Part shown: positions 27,373-35,355 of the stretch, piece by piece
How positions within the stretch are numbered: the stretch's first letter is position 1
Layout: the number at the start of each line of letters is the position of its first letter
Assembly: GCA_011390165.1 (NCBI GenBank)
Contig: JAABSV010000029.1
Span: 1-51,207 of the forward strand
Source of the DNA: Desulfobulbaceae bacterium
GTDB lineage: Bacteria > Desulfobacterota > Desulfobulbia > Desulfobulbales > Desulfocapsaceae
DNA: 51,207 nt
Reading direction: 5' to 3'
Position numbers and translations under genes: made by a program
The notes under the pieces: generated by a model
Databases searched by the model: none
What the model was told of the DNA's origin: nothing
What the model saw: only the letters and a program-made list of their open reading frames with translations

Positions 27373-28464
27373 ATGAGCCTGGATCTGCGTTACACCCCAC
27401 CGGATTTCACCCATGCCGCTCTGCAGCAGAGCCCCGCCGCCACCCTCGTCGCGGCACCGGCGGACGGCATCGCCCCCACTGACTACCATGCCACCTCCAA
27501 CCACCCGGAGTATATCAAACTGGCCGACGGGCGCTGGCAGCTTGCCCCGGAAAGCAGGATGGACGCGGTGCTGGTGGTGAAGGACCTGGAACTCATGGCG
27601 GTCGAGGCGAGAAATCTGCACAAGGGCGACCTGGTGGTCACCGGCAGGCGCGAAAACGGCGAGCAGGGTATCCTGGTGCACAACACCGGTTTTGCGCAAA
27701 GCTCCGGCAACGCCGACAAGTTTGCCTTCCGCTCCCGGGGGACCCGGGAGACCCCCTTTTCTCACTCCTATGACAGCCTCTACGAGATTCTCAAACACGA
27801 CCGGGAACATGGCTATATCGTCTGGGTGCTCGGTCCGGCGGTGGCCTTCGACAAGGACTCCCGCGCCTCGATGCAGGGGCTGATCGAAAACGGTTTCTGC
27901 CACGCCCTGATGGCTGGCAACGCCCTGGCCACACACGACATCGAGGCGGCCATTTACGATACCGGCCTGGGCCAAAACATCTATACCCAGCAGCTCCAGC
28001 CGATGGGCCACTACAACCACCTCGATATTCTCAACGAGGTGCGCAAGGCGGGATCAATCGCCGCGGCAATCAACAGCCTGGGGATCAAGGACGGCATCAT
28101 GTACGCCTGCGAGAAGAAGGGCATCCCCTACGTCCTTGCCGGCTCGATCCGCGATGACGGTCCCCTGCCGGAGACGGTCGGCAACGTCTACCTCTCCCAG
28201 GATCTGATGCGCAACCACGCCCGCCGTGCCACCACGGTGATCACCATGGCCACCCAGCTCCACTCCATAGCCTTCGGCAATATGACCCCCGGTTACAAGG
28301 TGCTGGCCGACGGTGCGGTCCGGCCGGTCTATTTTTACGTGGTGGATATGTCCGAATTCAGCGCCGACAAACTCGCCAACCGCGGCTCGGCCCAGGCCCA
28401 GGCGATCCTCACCAACGTTCAGGATTTTATCGTCAACCTCTGGAACAACCTCTCCAGGGAGTAG
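27373..28464 (+). CDS. Ornithine cyclodeaminase, TIGR00300 (LOR/SDH-like, archaeal/ArgZ) type
   Basis: Protein of 363 aa matching the TIGR00300 family, which is unrelated in sequence to the mu-crystallin-type ornithine cyclodeaminases. The N-terminal LOR/SDH-like domain covers about residues 20-110. It is followed by an NAD-binding region (YIVWVLGPAVAFDKDSRASMQGLIENGFCHALMAGNALATHDIEAAIYDTGLGQNIYTQ), AGSIRDDGPLPETVGNVYLSQD, and a TTVITMATQLHSIAFGNMTP block. Archaeal and cyanobacterial relatives convert L-ornithine to L-proline and ammonia. Arginase follows four bases downstream, giving a two-step arginine-to-proline route. AAGGTGAG precedes the ATG. Confidence 0.85.
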   Translation: MSLDLRYTPPDFTHAALQQSPAATLVAAPADGIAPTDYHATSNHPEYIKLADGRWQLAPESRMDAVLVVKDLELMAVEARNLHKGDLVVTGRRENGEQGILVHNTGFAQSSGNADKFAFRSRGTRETPFSHSYDSLYEILKHDREHGYIVWVLGPAVAFDKDSRASMQGLIENGFCHALMAGNALATHDIEAAIYDTGLGQNIYTQQLQPMGHYNHLDILNEVRKAGSIAAAINSLGIKDGIMYACEKKGIPYVLAGSIRDDGPLPETVGNVYLSQDLMRNHARRATTVITMATQLHSIAFGNMTPGYKVLADGAVRPVYFYVVDMSEFSADKLANRGSAQAQAILTNVQDFIVNLWNNLSRE

Positions 28465-28468
28465 GCCA

Positions 28469-29359
28469 ATGGCCCGGTCGGTGCGGATCATCGGTATACC
28501 CATGGATCTCGGCCAGAACCACCGCGGCGTGGACATGGGACCAAGCGCTGTCCGCTACGCCAATCTGGCGGCAAGACTGCGCGACCTCGGCCACCATACC
28601 GCCGACAGCGGTGATATCGTCATCCCCGGCCACTACGCCCTGCGCGACACCAGCCTCAGCGAGCGCCTGCCGTTGATCGAAAAGGCCTGCCGCACCGCCT
28701 ACGATCTCGGCAGAGAGGCGATTGCCGCCGGTGAGGTGCCGGTCTTTATCGGCGGCGACCACTCGGCGGCAATCGGCACGGTGGGGGGCGTCACGCACCG
28801 GCAGCGGGTCGGGGTGATCTGGATCGATGCCCATGGTGACTGTAACACCCCGGAGACCTCCCCCTCCCAGAACGTCCATGGCATGGCACTGGCAGTGCTC
28901 CTCGGGCTTGGCCCGGCGGAACTGACGGCGGTGGGCAGGCCGGGGGCAAAGCTGCCGGCAACAGACGTGGTACTCATCGGTGTCCGGGACCTTGATGAGC
29001 GGGAAAAACAGATCCTGAAGGCCACCGGCTGCACAATATTTACCATGCGCGACATCGACGAGTTCGGCGTTCGTACGGTGCTCGGCAAAACCCTCGCCAC
29101 CCTTGCCCATCTCGACAAGATCCATGTCAGTCTCGACCTCGACGTCATGGATCCCCTTGATGCGCCCGGGGTCGGCACCCCCTCCCAGGGCGGCCTGACC
29201 TACCGGGAGGGACAGCTGGTGATGGAGATTCTCGCCGACACCAACAAGCTGCACAGCGTCGATATCATGGAGATCAACCCGATTCTCGACATGCAGAACC
29301 GCACCGCCCAGATGGCGGTCAATCTGGTCGCCTCGCTGTTCGGCAAAAAGATCCTCTGA
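28469..29359 (+). CDS. rocF: Arginase
   Basis: Ureohydrolase of 296 aa that hydrolyses L-arginine to ornithine and urea. The di-manganese ligands are all present: GGDHS (His98), DAHGD (Asp120, His122, Asp124) and SLDLDVMDP (Asp223, Asp225). The substrate loop NTPETSPSQNVHGM resembles true arginases rather than agmatinases. The open frame extends upstream inside the preceding gene, but the start at 28469 gives the correct N-terminus and leaves only a four-base gap, so the pair is an operon. Ornithine made here is the expected substrate of the upstream cyclodeaminase. Confidence 0.93.
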   Translation: MARSVRIIGIPMDLGQNHRGVDMGPSAVRYANLAARLRDLGHHTADSGDIVIPGHYALRDTSLSERLPLIEKACRTAYDLGREAIAAGEVPVFIGGDHSAAIGTVGGVTHRQRVGVIWIDAHGDCNTPETSPSQNVHGMALAVLLGLGPAELTAVGRPGAKLPATDVVLIGVRDLDEREKQILKATGCTIFTMRDIDEFGVRTVLGKTLATLAHLDKIHVSLDLDVMDPLDAPGVGTPSQGGLTYREGQLVMEILADTNKLHSVDIMEINPILDMQNRTAQMAVNLVASLFGKKIL

Positions 29360-29806
29360 CCCATAGCACTTAGGTACTGCTCGGTCCCTTCGTCCCTATC
29401 GGTTTCGCCCCGAAAAACGGTGGCAAGGGCGGCACCACCCCATTGCCCCCCAGCTTTGGCCGCGCGAGTGGGCAAGGCAGGAGAAGAGGGTAGGGGAGAA
29501 GAGGGAGTTGAACTGAGAAAAAAGAGCACTGCAACTGTTGTTGGGGGTAAAGAGCATTCGGGTGGTTGCCGCCGGTTCCGAGATGCTGGCCGAGATGGAA
29601 AAGGCCGCCGGGCAACCTGGAGCACTGGCTGAACGGGACCAGATCCGGGTTCTGCAGCCCTTTGTTGGATAGCGGTGAACGATTACCTGCCGTCGATGGT
29701 GTACCGCCGTGGGCCGATTTGCCGGGGCCCGGCGCGATTTTTTTGATCCCAGCCAGTAAACTTTAATCGGTCCTGATCAGACCTGGTCGGTATAAGGGGT
29801 AAGAAG
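29360..29806. other. Intergenic region with possible small gene remnant
   Basis: 447 bp. A short open frame without a good ATG or ribosome-binding site, roughly 29517-29672, reads as a plausible protein tail (VVAAGSEMLAEMEKAAGQ, then LAERDQIRVLQPFVG and stop). It may be the remnant of a larger gene; I do not recognise it. The rest looks non-coding. A purine-rich AAGGGG before 29807 is the ribosome-binding site of the next gene. Confidence 0.35.
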
Positions 29807-30559
29807 ATGTCTCGTCCGAGCGGTAGTCAGAGAGAGGAGGCCAGAGAAAAGATTCCGGGAATTATCGGCGGCATGGGACCGGAGGCGACGGTGGATCTGT
29901 TGCAGCGGATTCTCGCCAACACCCCCGCCCTGGACGACATAGACCATATCCGCTGTATCGTCGACAACAACCCGAAGATACCGTCCCGGATCAAGGCGAT
30001 TCTCGGCGAGGATGGTGTCAACCCGGGCCCGACCATGGCGGAGATGGCGAGGAGGCTCGAAGGGTGGGGTGCCGATTTTCTGGCCATCCCTTGCAACACC
30101 GCCCACCATTATTACGATTGGGTCGCCAATGCGGTCTCCATCCCGGTGATCCATCTGATTGATCTGGTAGTGGAAAAAATTATGACAGAGAATCCTGGAC
30201 TTCGCGAAGTCGGTGTCCTCGGTTCCACCACCATCGTCAAGACCGGGCTCTACGCCTCGCGTTTCGCCAAACGGGGGGTGGCGGTCGTCTATCCCGAGGC
30301 GGTGGACCAGGAGCAGCTCTTTGCCCTGATCAGGGCTGTGAAAAAAGGGGACACCGGGCAGGCGGTTGCCGCCGGTTTTGTCGAAGTCTGTACCGGCCTG
30401 GCCAAACGGGGTGTCGCTGTCTGCATTCTCGGTTGTACCGAGCTCGGGGTCATTCGCGCCGACCTTCCCATCAGCAGTGTCGATGCCGCAGAGGTTCTCG
30501 CCCGGGAGATTGTCGCCGTGGTCAAACAGGGGAAAGAGCCCTGCACCGCCAGGGAGTAA
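29807..30559 (+). CDS. Aspartate/glutamate racemase family protein
   Basis: Cofactor-independent amino-acid racemase fold, 250 aa. It has the N-terminal GIIGGMGPEATVDLLQRI motif, the first catalytic cysteine in AIPCNTAHHYYDWV (Cys96) and the second in CILGCTELGV (Cys210), both needed for the two-base mechanism. PVIHLIDLVVEKI and GVLGSTTIVKTGLYASRF are also typical of aspartate racemases. Lying downstream of the arginine/proline module, it may interconvert an amino acid from the same peptide-derived pool, but the exact substrate cannot be assigned. Confidence 0.87.
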   Translation: MSRPSGSQREEAREKIPGIIGGMGPEATVDLLQRILANTPALDDIDHIRCIVDNNPKIPSRIKAILGEDGVNPGPTMAEMARRLEGWGADFLAIPCNTAHHYYDWVANAVSIPVIHLIDLVVEKIMTENPGLREVGVLGSTTIVKTGLYASRFAKRGVAVVYPEAVDQEQLFALIRAVKKGDTGQAVAAGFVEVCTGLAKRGVAVCILGCTELGVIRADLPISSVDAAEVLAREIVAVVKQGKEPCTARE

Positions 30560-30845
30560 GAGCAGGCTGCACTGATCCCGGCGGCGACATTCCTTGAAGT
30601 GGAGCGGCGGCAATCTTGCTCTGCGATGAAATCGTGCGTACTCTCTCGCCTTTAATGCAGTGGATCATCATGAGGAGGGGGGATGCCCCTGCCATGAAAA
30701 GCGACAACGTGTAATAATTTTTTAAAAAAGCAGTATGATACAGGTAGAAGTTGTTGCGCTTCAGCGGTGGTGTATTTGTATCATGTGGGTATGTAATGGT
30801 AGACAAGGATAGCGCTTATCACACACTCAGAAGGAGAATGGAGCA
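30560..30845. other. Intergenic spacer
   Basis: 286 bp. No gene is seen. It includes an ATTTTTTAAAAAA tract near 30718 and presumably the promoter of the small gene at 30846, but no clear promoter hexamer pair could be fixed. Confidence 0.4.
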
Positions 30846-31052
30846 ATGAAAAAAGTCAGTAACTCAGCCAGTGCACTCAGGGATCTTATCAAACATGCCA
30901 TGGAAGATTGTGAGGTGACTCCAGACGAGTACAAGCAGATCATGGACTGCGCCCATGCCGACGGCCATATCGACAAGGAAGAGAAGGCCCTGCTGGCGGA
31001 ATTTCAGGCACTGCTCAGCAATGGCACCATCAAGCGGGTCAAAGGCTGCTGA
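30846..31052 (+). CDS. Small acidic hypothetical protein
   Basis: Protein of 68 aa preceded by AGAAGGAGAATGGAGCA, a good ribosome-binding site. It is mostly helical, with a DGHIDKEEKALLAEFQALL segment resembling the acidic DG-containing turn of TerB-like or EF-hand-like helical pairs. It ends KRVKGC. No transmembrane segment or signal peptide. It is followed by a strong shared terminator and faces an EF-hand gene. Function unknown. Confidence 0.7.
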   Translation: MKKVSNSASALRDLIKHAMEDCEVTPDEYKQIMDCAHADGHIDKEEKALLAEFQALLSNGTIKRVKGC

Positions 31053-31068
31053 GCGGCTCGTAAAAAAA

Positions 31069-31122
31069 AACGCCCCCGCTTTTCGATCGCGCTAGGAGCG
31101 CGGTCGTCTAAACGGGGGCGTT
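31069..31122. terminator. Strong two-part terminator between convergent small genes
   Basis: The outer stem AACGCCCCCG (31069-31078) pairs with CGGGGGCGTT (31113-31122). The inner stem CGATCGCGCT (31084-31093) pairs with AGCGCGGTCG (31097-31106) around an AGG loop. On the minus strand the hairpin runs into a tract of about nine U, so it is a classical intrinsic terminator for the leftward EF-hand gene. It also lies just after the rightward gene ending at 31052. Confidence 0.9.
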
Positions 31123-31125
31123 GTC

Positions 31126-31156
31126 CGATTGAGCCTCTGGAAAGGAGGCTCAATCG
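31126..31156. terminator. Second hairpin after the EF-hand gene
   Basis: Perfect 12-bp stem, CGATTGAGCCTC with GAGGCTCAATCG, and a seven-base loop, ten bases beyond the stop of the leftward EF-hand gene. There is no U-run. It may act with the adjacent terminator or stabilise the 3' end. Confidence 0.65.
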
Positions 31157-31165
31157 ACGAGAGGA

Positions 31166-31396
31166 CTATGCTTTCTTGAATGCCGCAAACTCGGTCACAT
31201 CAAGTTTTTCGTCTTTGTTGACATCCAGCTCAACAAATTTTGCGGCCAGCGCCTCGTCGACCTTGGCCTCTTCCATCGTTACCATCCCATCCTTGTCGAC
31301 ATCAAGGGCCTCAAAGGCTGCGACGTGCCCATCTGCATAAGCAGAACTTACACAAAAAGCCAACGCTACAGCAACGACACTCAACATCTTCTTCAT
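31166..31396 (-). CDS. Small secreted EF-hand calcium-binding protein
   Basis: Protein of 76 aa with a signal peptide (MKKMLSVVAVALAFCVSSAYA, cleavage before DGHV) and two EF-hand loops, DVDKDGMVTMEE and DVNKDEKLDVTE, each with acidic residues at positions 1, 3 and 5 and a Glu at position 12. The exported mature protein is only about 55 residues, essentially one EF-hand pair. Start at 31396 is chosen because GGGAGAG lies seven bases upstream. Expression is probably from the promoter at 31508-31536. Its role is unknown; calcium buffering or sensing in the periplasm is inferred. Confidence 0.85.
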   Translation of the reverse strand: MKKMLSVVAVALAFCVSSAYADGHVAAFEALDVDKDGMVTMEEAKVDEALAAKFVELDVNKDEKLDVTEFAAFKKA

Positions 31397-31507
31397 TTTT
31401 GACTCTCCCAAAATAATTTCACCGAGCCGTTTTTCCCTGGCAGATTAGGTTCTAACCGAGGATGCGACGCGCACCCTCACCCTTCCCAGAAGTGACTCGA
31501 CGGGAGA

Positions 31508-31536
31508 GTATATAACTGAAATTAAATAGATTATCA
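31508..31536 (-). promoter_or_regulatory. Sigma-70-type promoter of the EF-hand gene
   Basis: On the minus strand, -35 TTGATA (31536-31531) and -10 TATATA (31513-31508) are separated by 17 bp in an AT-rich block. Transcription would start near 31501, giving a leader of about 100 nt before the ATG at 31396. Confidence 0.65.
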
Positions 31537-31603
31537 ATAGATATTTTGTGTGCCGCAATAAATTGTTCTTCTGGCTGGGTGTAAACCGACCCGGTCTCTT
31601 CGC

Positions 31604-31635
31604 CAGCCTTCCAGCCTTCCAGCCTTCCAGCCTTC
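31604..31635. repeat. 8-bp tandem repeat, four copies
   Basis: CAGCCTTC is repeated four times without gaps. It is a simple-sequence minisatellite in non-coding DNA, with strand asymmetry like the heptamer array near 12.9 kb. Confidence 0.85.
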
Positions 31636-31791
31636 AATAGGCGGACTCCTTTTTAGATCGGAATTGCCTATCCTCGGAATTGGAATTATAGAAATTCACT
31701 TCTTGACCACCGTCCTTTCGCTTGCTACCCTGCCGCAAAATCTTTCTCTTCTCCAGGATATATCCGCCCTGCCAAACGGAGCATGCCGGTA

Positions 31792-32202
31792 ATGATCGTC
31801 CACGCCCTGCGTCTCACCCCCCATCAGGATCTCCTCCTCGAGTTGGAGGAATTTGCCCGCCGCCACCAGTTGAGTGCTGCCTGCATCCTTACCTGTGTCG
31901 GCAGCCTGCGCCGGGCAAGCTTGCGCTTTGCCGACCGGTCGGAGGCAAACACATTGGACGGCAGGTTTGAAATCATCTCGCTGACCGGGACATTCGCCGA
32001 GGATGGTGGTCACTACCACATCGGCCTGGCCGACGGCGAAGGCATGGCCATGGGCGGCCATCTTCTTCCCGGCTGCCTGATCTACACCACCGCGGAAATT
32101 GTCCTCGTCGAACTGCCCGAACTGCGCTTTCTGCGCCAGCCGGATCCGGCGACCGGTTACGATGAGCTGGCCATAATCCCCAACCACAAAGGAGTGCTGT
32201 GA
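31792..32202 (+). CDS. PPC/DUF296-domain protein
   Basis: Single PPC (plant and prokaryote conserved) domain protein of 136 aa. Evidence: N-terminal VHALRLTPHQDLLLELEEFARRH, the LSAACILTCVGSLRRASLRF strand and turn, FEIISLTGTFAEDGGHYHIGLADGEGMAMGGHLLPGCLIYTTAEIVLVEL, with the GGH metal-site-like histidines of bacterial DUF296 proteins. GGAG at 31778-31781 fits the ATG at 31792 better than the in-frame ATG at 31783. Its stop overlaps the next start (TGATG), so it belongs to the ECF transporter operon. Its biochemical role in such operons is not known. Confidence 0.85.
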   Translation: MIVHALRLTPHQDLLLELEEFARRHQLSAACILTCVGSLRRASLRFADRSEANTLDGRFEIISLTGTFAEDGGHYHIGLADGEGMAMGGHLLPGCLIYTTAEIVLVELPELRFLRQPDPATGYDELAIIPNHKGVL

Positions 32203-32807
32203 TGCGCTTTGCCGAGCAGTTGAAAAACGACTTCAGTACAGTCACCATGACTCTGATCCCGGTCGCCATTGTTCTCAACATGGTGATCGGCCAGCTTGCC
32301 TCGACGGTGAAGCTGCCGGTCTTTCTCGACTCGATCGGCACCATCCTCGTCGGGATATTGGCCGGGCCATGGGCGGGCCTGCTCACCGGGGTGATGACCA
32401 ATCTGATCTGGGGGCTGATTTCCAGCCCGGTGGCAGCCGCCTTTGCCCCGGTGGCCGGGGTGATCGGCCTGGTTGCCGGACTCTGTGCCCGGGCTGGTCT
32501 ATTCAACTCCTGGTGGCAGGCGATCATCGCCGGGGTGCTGATCGGAGTGGCCGCCTCGTTTACTGCGGTGCCGATCCGGGTCTATATGTTTGGTGGCATC
32601 ACTGGCAGTGGCGCGGATTTCATTACCGCCTACCTGCTGAAAACCGGCAGCGACCTGTTCGGTGCGGTGATCATCACCGTGATGTCGGCCAACGTCCCGG
32701 ATAAAATTGCCTCGGCCCTGTTGGCCTGGGGGATTGTCCGGGCCCTGCCGGAGCGTTTTCGCTTCCGGTTTCCCCGGGCCGAAAAGATTGCCATCGTCAG
32801 TCGCTGA
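32202..32807 (+). CDS. ECF transporter substrate-specific (S) component
   Basis: Integral membrane protein of 201 aa with five to six hydrophobic helices. Typical S-component features are AIVLNMVIGQLASTVKLPVFLDSIGTILVGILAGPWAGLLTGVMTNLIWGL and VAGVIGLVAGLCARAGLF, followed by small-residue-rich helices. It should bind the vitamin, cofactor or nucleobase-like substrate and dock onto EcfT. The substrate is not evident: sequence is not that of the well-known RibU, ThiT, BioY or CbiM types as I recall them. AAGGAG lies seven bases before the ATG inside the upstream gene. Confidence 0.8.
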   Translation: MRFAEQLKNDFSTVTMTLIPVAIVLNMVIGQLASTVKLPVFLDSIGTILVGILAGPWAGLLTGVMTNLIWGLISSPVAAAFAPVAGVIGLVAGLCARAGLFNSWWQAIIAGVLIGVAASFTAVPIRVYMFGGITGSGADFITAYLLKTGSDLFGAVIITVMSANVPDKIASALLAWGIVRALPERFRFRFPRAEKIAIVSR

Positions 32808-32876
32808 ACGAGCATTTCCCCCGACCGGGTCACCCCGCGACAAGGTGGGTGACCCGATTCCTCTCCCCGATCAGCC

Positions 32877-33647
32877 ATGGCCGACCATCCCAGTTTAGTC
32901 ATTGCCGGAGAGGGTATTGCCTACCGACTCAATCCGGTAACGAAACTGACTCTGGCCGGCTGCGCCCTGTTCCTCGCTTTCCTCATTCCCGGCTGGTGGC
33001 CACCCTGGGTTTTGTTTACCGCCCTGTTGGTCTTTGCCCGGGCCAACAGCCTGTTGATCCCTTTGGGGATAAGGTTGCTGAAAATTATTCTCCCCCTGGC
33101 CTTTTTCCTCTTTTTTATCCATGGCCTGTTTTACCATCAAACGACAACAACGATCCCCCTTGGCGGAATCGATTTCTCCGGCGAGGGCCTGCTGTTTGCC
33201 CTGCAGATGACCGGCAGAATCACCGCAGCTCTCGCGGCATCGCTCATTTTTGTCATGACCACCCCGACCGCAGATCTGATGCTTGCCCTTTCTCAGCGCG
33301 GTACTCCAGCGGCAATTACCTATATCATCGGCGCCACCCTGCAGCTCATTCCGCAACTGCAGGCCAGGGCGGCGGCGATCGGCGATGCCCAACGGGCCCG
33401 GGGGATGGAGACCGACGGATCGCTGTACCGCCGCATCCGGGCGCTGCTGCCGCTGGTTATTCCCCTGGTGCTCGGTTCCCTGGTCGATGTCGAGGAGCGG
33501 GCCATTGCCCTCGAAGCCCGGGCCTTTCGGGTCAAGGGACCGAAGAGTTCCCTGCATGAGCTGGCCGATCCCAAAAGTGAACGGCTGCTCTGCCGGCTCG
33601 CCCTGATAGTGACTCTTGCGGTACTAGTTATTGCTCGGTGGGGTTGA
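32877..33647 (+). CDS. ecfT: ECF transporter transmembrane component, EcfT
   Basis: Scaffold membrane subunit of 256 aa in the CbiQ/EcfT family. N-terminal YRLNPVTKLTLAGCALFLAFLIPG and about four to five transmembrane helices are followed by the cytoplasmic coupling helices. The ATPase-contacting motif is seen as DAQRARGME, and a second coupling segment as ALEARAFRVKG. It joins the S component to the two ATPases. Its stop overlaps the start of the first ATPase gene (ATGA at 33647-33650). Confidence 0.9.
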   Translation: MADHPSLVIAGEGIAYRLNPVTKLTLAGCALFLAFLIPGWWPPWVLFTALLVFARANSLLIPLGIRLLKIILPLAFFLFFIHGLFYHQTTTTIPLGGIDFSGEGLLFALQMTGRITAALAASLIFVMTTPTADLMLALSQRGTPAAITYIIGATLQLIPQLQARAAAIGDAQRARGMETDGSLYRRIRALLPLVIPLVLGSLVDVEERAIALEARAFRVKGPKSSLHELADPKSERLLCRLALIVTLAVLVIARWG

Positions 33648-34543
33648 TGATATCACCGGCGACCTCACGGCAAAACACCCTGCACCATCCGGCAATCGAG
33701 GTTGTCGATCTCCATTTTGCCTATCCGCAGTCAGCCAGGGCGGTCCTTGCCGGTATCTCGCTGACCGTGGCGAGGGGGAGCTTTGTCGCCGTGATCGGGG
33801 CCAACAGCAGCGGAAAATCGACCCTCTGCCATGCCTTGAGCGGCTTTATTCCCCACTTTTACCGGGGTGATTTGCGTGGAGCGGTGCGAATCGCCGGGCT
33901 GGATACCGCCGCAACACCGCTTACTGAACTGGTGCAGGTAGCCAGCCTGGTCTTTCAGAATCCAGCCAATCAGATTTCCGGGGCAAAATTTTCGGTTCGT
34001 GACGAGATTGCCTTTGCTCTGGAAAACCTTGGTGTACCGAAGGCAGAGATGATCCGGCGCATCACCGAGGTGATGGATCTGGTCGGGATAGCCGACCTGG
34101 CCGATCGCTCCCCCTTTGCCCTCTCCGGTGGACAGCAGCAACTGCTCGCCCTGGCGGCGATGCTGGTCATGAGGCCGCAAATCTTCGTCCTCGACGAGGC
34201 CACCTCCGCCCTCGATTCGGCCGGCAGTCGCCGGGTCTTTTCCCTCCTTCAGCAACTCTGTCGGGCAGGGATGACGGTGGTTCTGGCCGAGCGCAAGCTC
34301 GAGGAGATTGCCGTTCATTGCGACCGGGTCCTGGCCCTTGACCAGGGCAAGATCATTCTCGATGGTCCCCCGCAGCAGATCCTGGCTTCCCCCCGTTTGG
34401 AGCAGTGCCACGTCGGACGGAGCCGTTACAGTCGGGTGGCGGAACGGGCGCTGGCCTTCGGTGGCTGGCCGCAGGACCGGCCACTGCCAGTGCAGTGCAA
34501 AGAGGCGGAAGCCGGTTTTCGCCAGACGCAGACGGTGAAATGA
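33647..34543 (+). CDS. ecfA1: ECF transporter ATPase 1 (EcfA1 type)
   Basis: ABC ATPase of 298 aa. Walker A GANSSGKST (51-59), Q loop VFQNPANQI, signature LSGGQQQLLALAAML, Walker B FVLDEATSALD and the switch region VVLAERKLEEIA are all present. In the switch region the usual histidine (as in H-loop TH) appears replaced by AERKLEE, common in EcfA1-like and duplicated cobalt-type ATPases. Start is chosen at the ATG overlapping the ecfT stop. The C-terminal tail of about 40 residues is family-variable. Confidence 0.88.
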   Translation: MISPATSRQNTLHHPAIEVVDLHFAYPQSARAVLAGISLTVARGSFVAVIGANSSGKSTLCHALSGFIPHFYRGDLRGAVRIAGLDTAATPLTELVQVASLVFQNPANQISGAKFSVRDEIAFALENLGVPKAEMIRRITEVMDLVGIADLADRSPFALSGGQQQLLALAAMLVMRPQIFVLDEATSALDSAGSRRVFSLLQQLCRAGMTVVLAERKLEEIAVHCDRVLALDQGKIILDGPPQQILASPRLEQCHVGRSRYSRVAERALAFGGWPQDRPLPVQCKEAEAGFRQTQTVK

Positions 34544-35355
34544 TGGTCGATATCGAAATCACCGGGCTCAGTTTTTCCTACCCTGCCGGGCCAGCGGTAC
34601 TCCAGGGTGCCAATCTCCAGGTTGCCCCAGGAGAGCGGCTGGCACTGATCGGTGGCAACGGCTGCGGCAAAACCACCCTGGTCCGGCACCTCAATGGGCT
34701 GCTCCGTCCCAGCCAGGGCCGGGTGCGAATCGGCGACTGGACCACTGATCGCTGTACGGTCGCCCGCCTGGCACAGCGGGTTGGCTTTGTTTTTCAAAAT
34801 CCCGATGAACAGCTCTGCCGACATCGGGTCGGTGACGAGGTGGCCTTTGGCGCAATTAACCTCGGCTACCCGGCCGACCAGATCGCCCGGCTTACTGCCG
34901 AGGCCCTGGCCTGGTGGGATTTGACCGGCAGTGTCGCAACCAATCCCCATGACCTGCCCTACGCCTGGCGCCGCCGTCTGGCCATCGCCTCGGTAATGGC
35001 GATGGATACGCCGGTGATCGTCCTCGATGAACCGACGGTCAACCAGGATCTCTGGTTCCACACCCGGCTGGTCGAACTCTTTGCCGCCTGGCAGCTGGCC
35101 GGCAAGATCGTCATCGTCATCTGTCACGATCTCGACTTTGTCGCCGAACAGTTTGCCCGGGTGGTCCTCCTCAGCCAGGGGCAGATTGTGGCGGACGGTC
35201 CCCCTTCCCAGGTTTTCCAGGATGAGCTGGCGCTGGAAGAGGCGGGCCTCGAACCACCGCAACTCTTTCGGCTTGGCCGCGAACTCGGCTGGCCGGAGGG
35301 AATCTGTACCCCGGAAACATTTCTCGAAGCGCTCAAAAAGTATCACCGACTATGA
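34543..35355 (+). CDS. ecfA2: ECF transporter ATPase 2 (EcfA2 type) with atypical signature motif
   Basis: ABC ATPase of 270 aa; its ATG overlaps the stop of ATPase 1 (TGATG). Walker A GGNGCGKTT (37-45), Q loop FVFQNPDEQLCRH, Walker B VIVLDEPT with Glu163, and a proper H loop in IVICHDLDFVAEQ are intact. Where LSGGQ is expected the sequence reads DLPYAWRRRLAIASVMAMD (about 137-155), so the canonical signature serine and glycines are missing. ATPase 1 has a normal signature but a degenerate H loop, which suggests one composite functional ATP site in the heterodimer. Confidence 0.88.
   Translation: MVDIEITGLSFSYPAGPAVLQGANLQVAPGERLALIGGNGCGKTTLVRHLNGLLRPSQGRVRIGDWTTDRCTVARLAQRVGFVFQNPDEQLCRHRVGDEVAFGAINLGYPADQIARLTAEALAWWDLTGSVATNPHDLPYAWRRRLAIASVMAMDTPVIVLDEPTVNQDLWFHTRLVELFAAWQLAGKIVIVICHDLDFVAEQFARVVLLSQGQIVADGPPSQVFQDELALEEAGLEPPQLFRLGRELGWPEGICTPETFLEALKKYHRL

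Larger units (their letters stand above)
31397..31791. other. Divergent intergenic region EF-hand / ECF transporter operon
   Basis: About 395 bp with a good leftward promoter (31508-31536), an octamer repeat (31604-31635), and a possible rightward promoter TTGACC at about 31703 with TACCCT 17 bp later. I see no recognisable riboswitch, which would otherwise be expected for a vitamin-type transporter operon. Confidence 0.5.
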
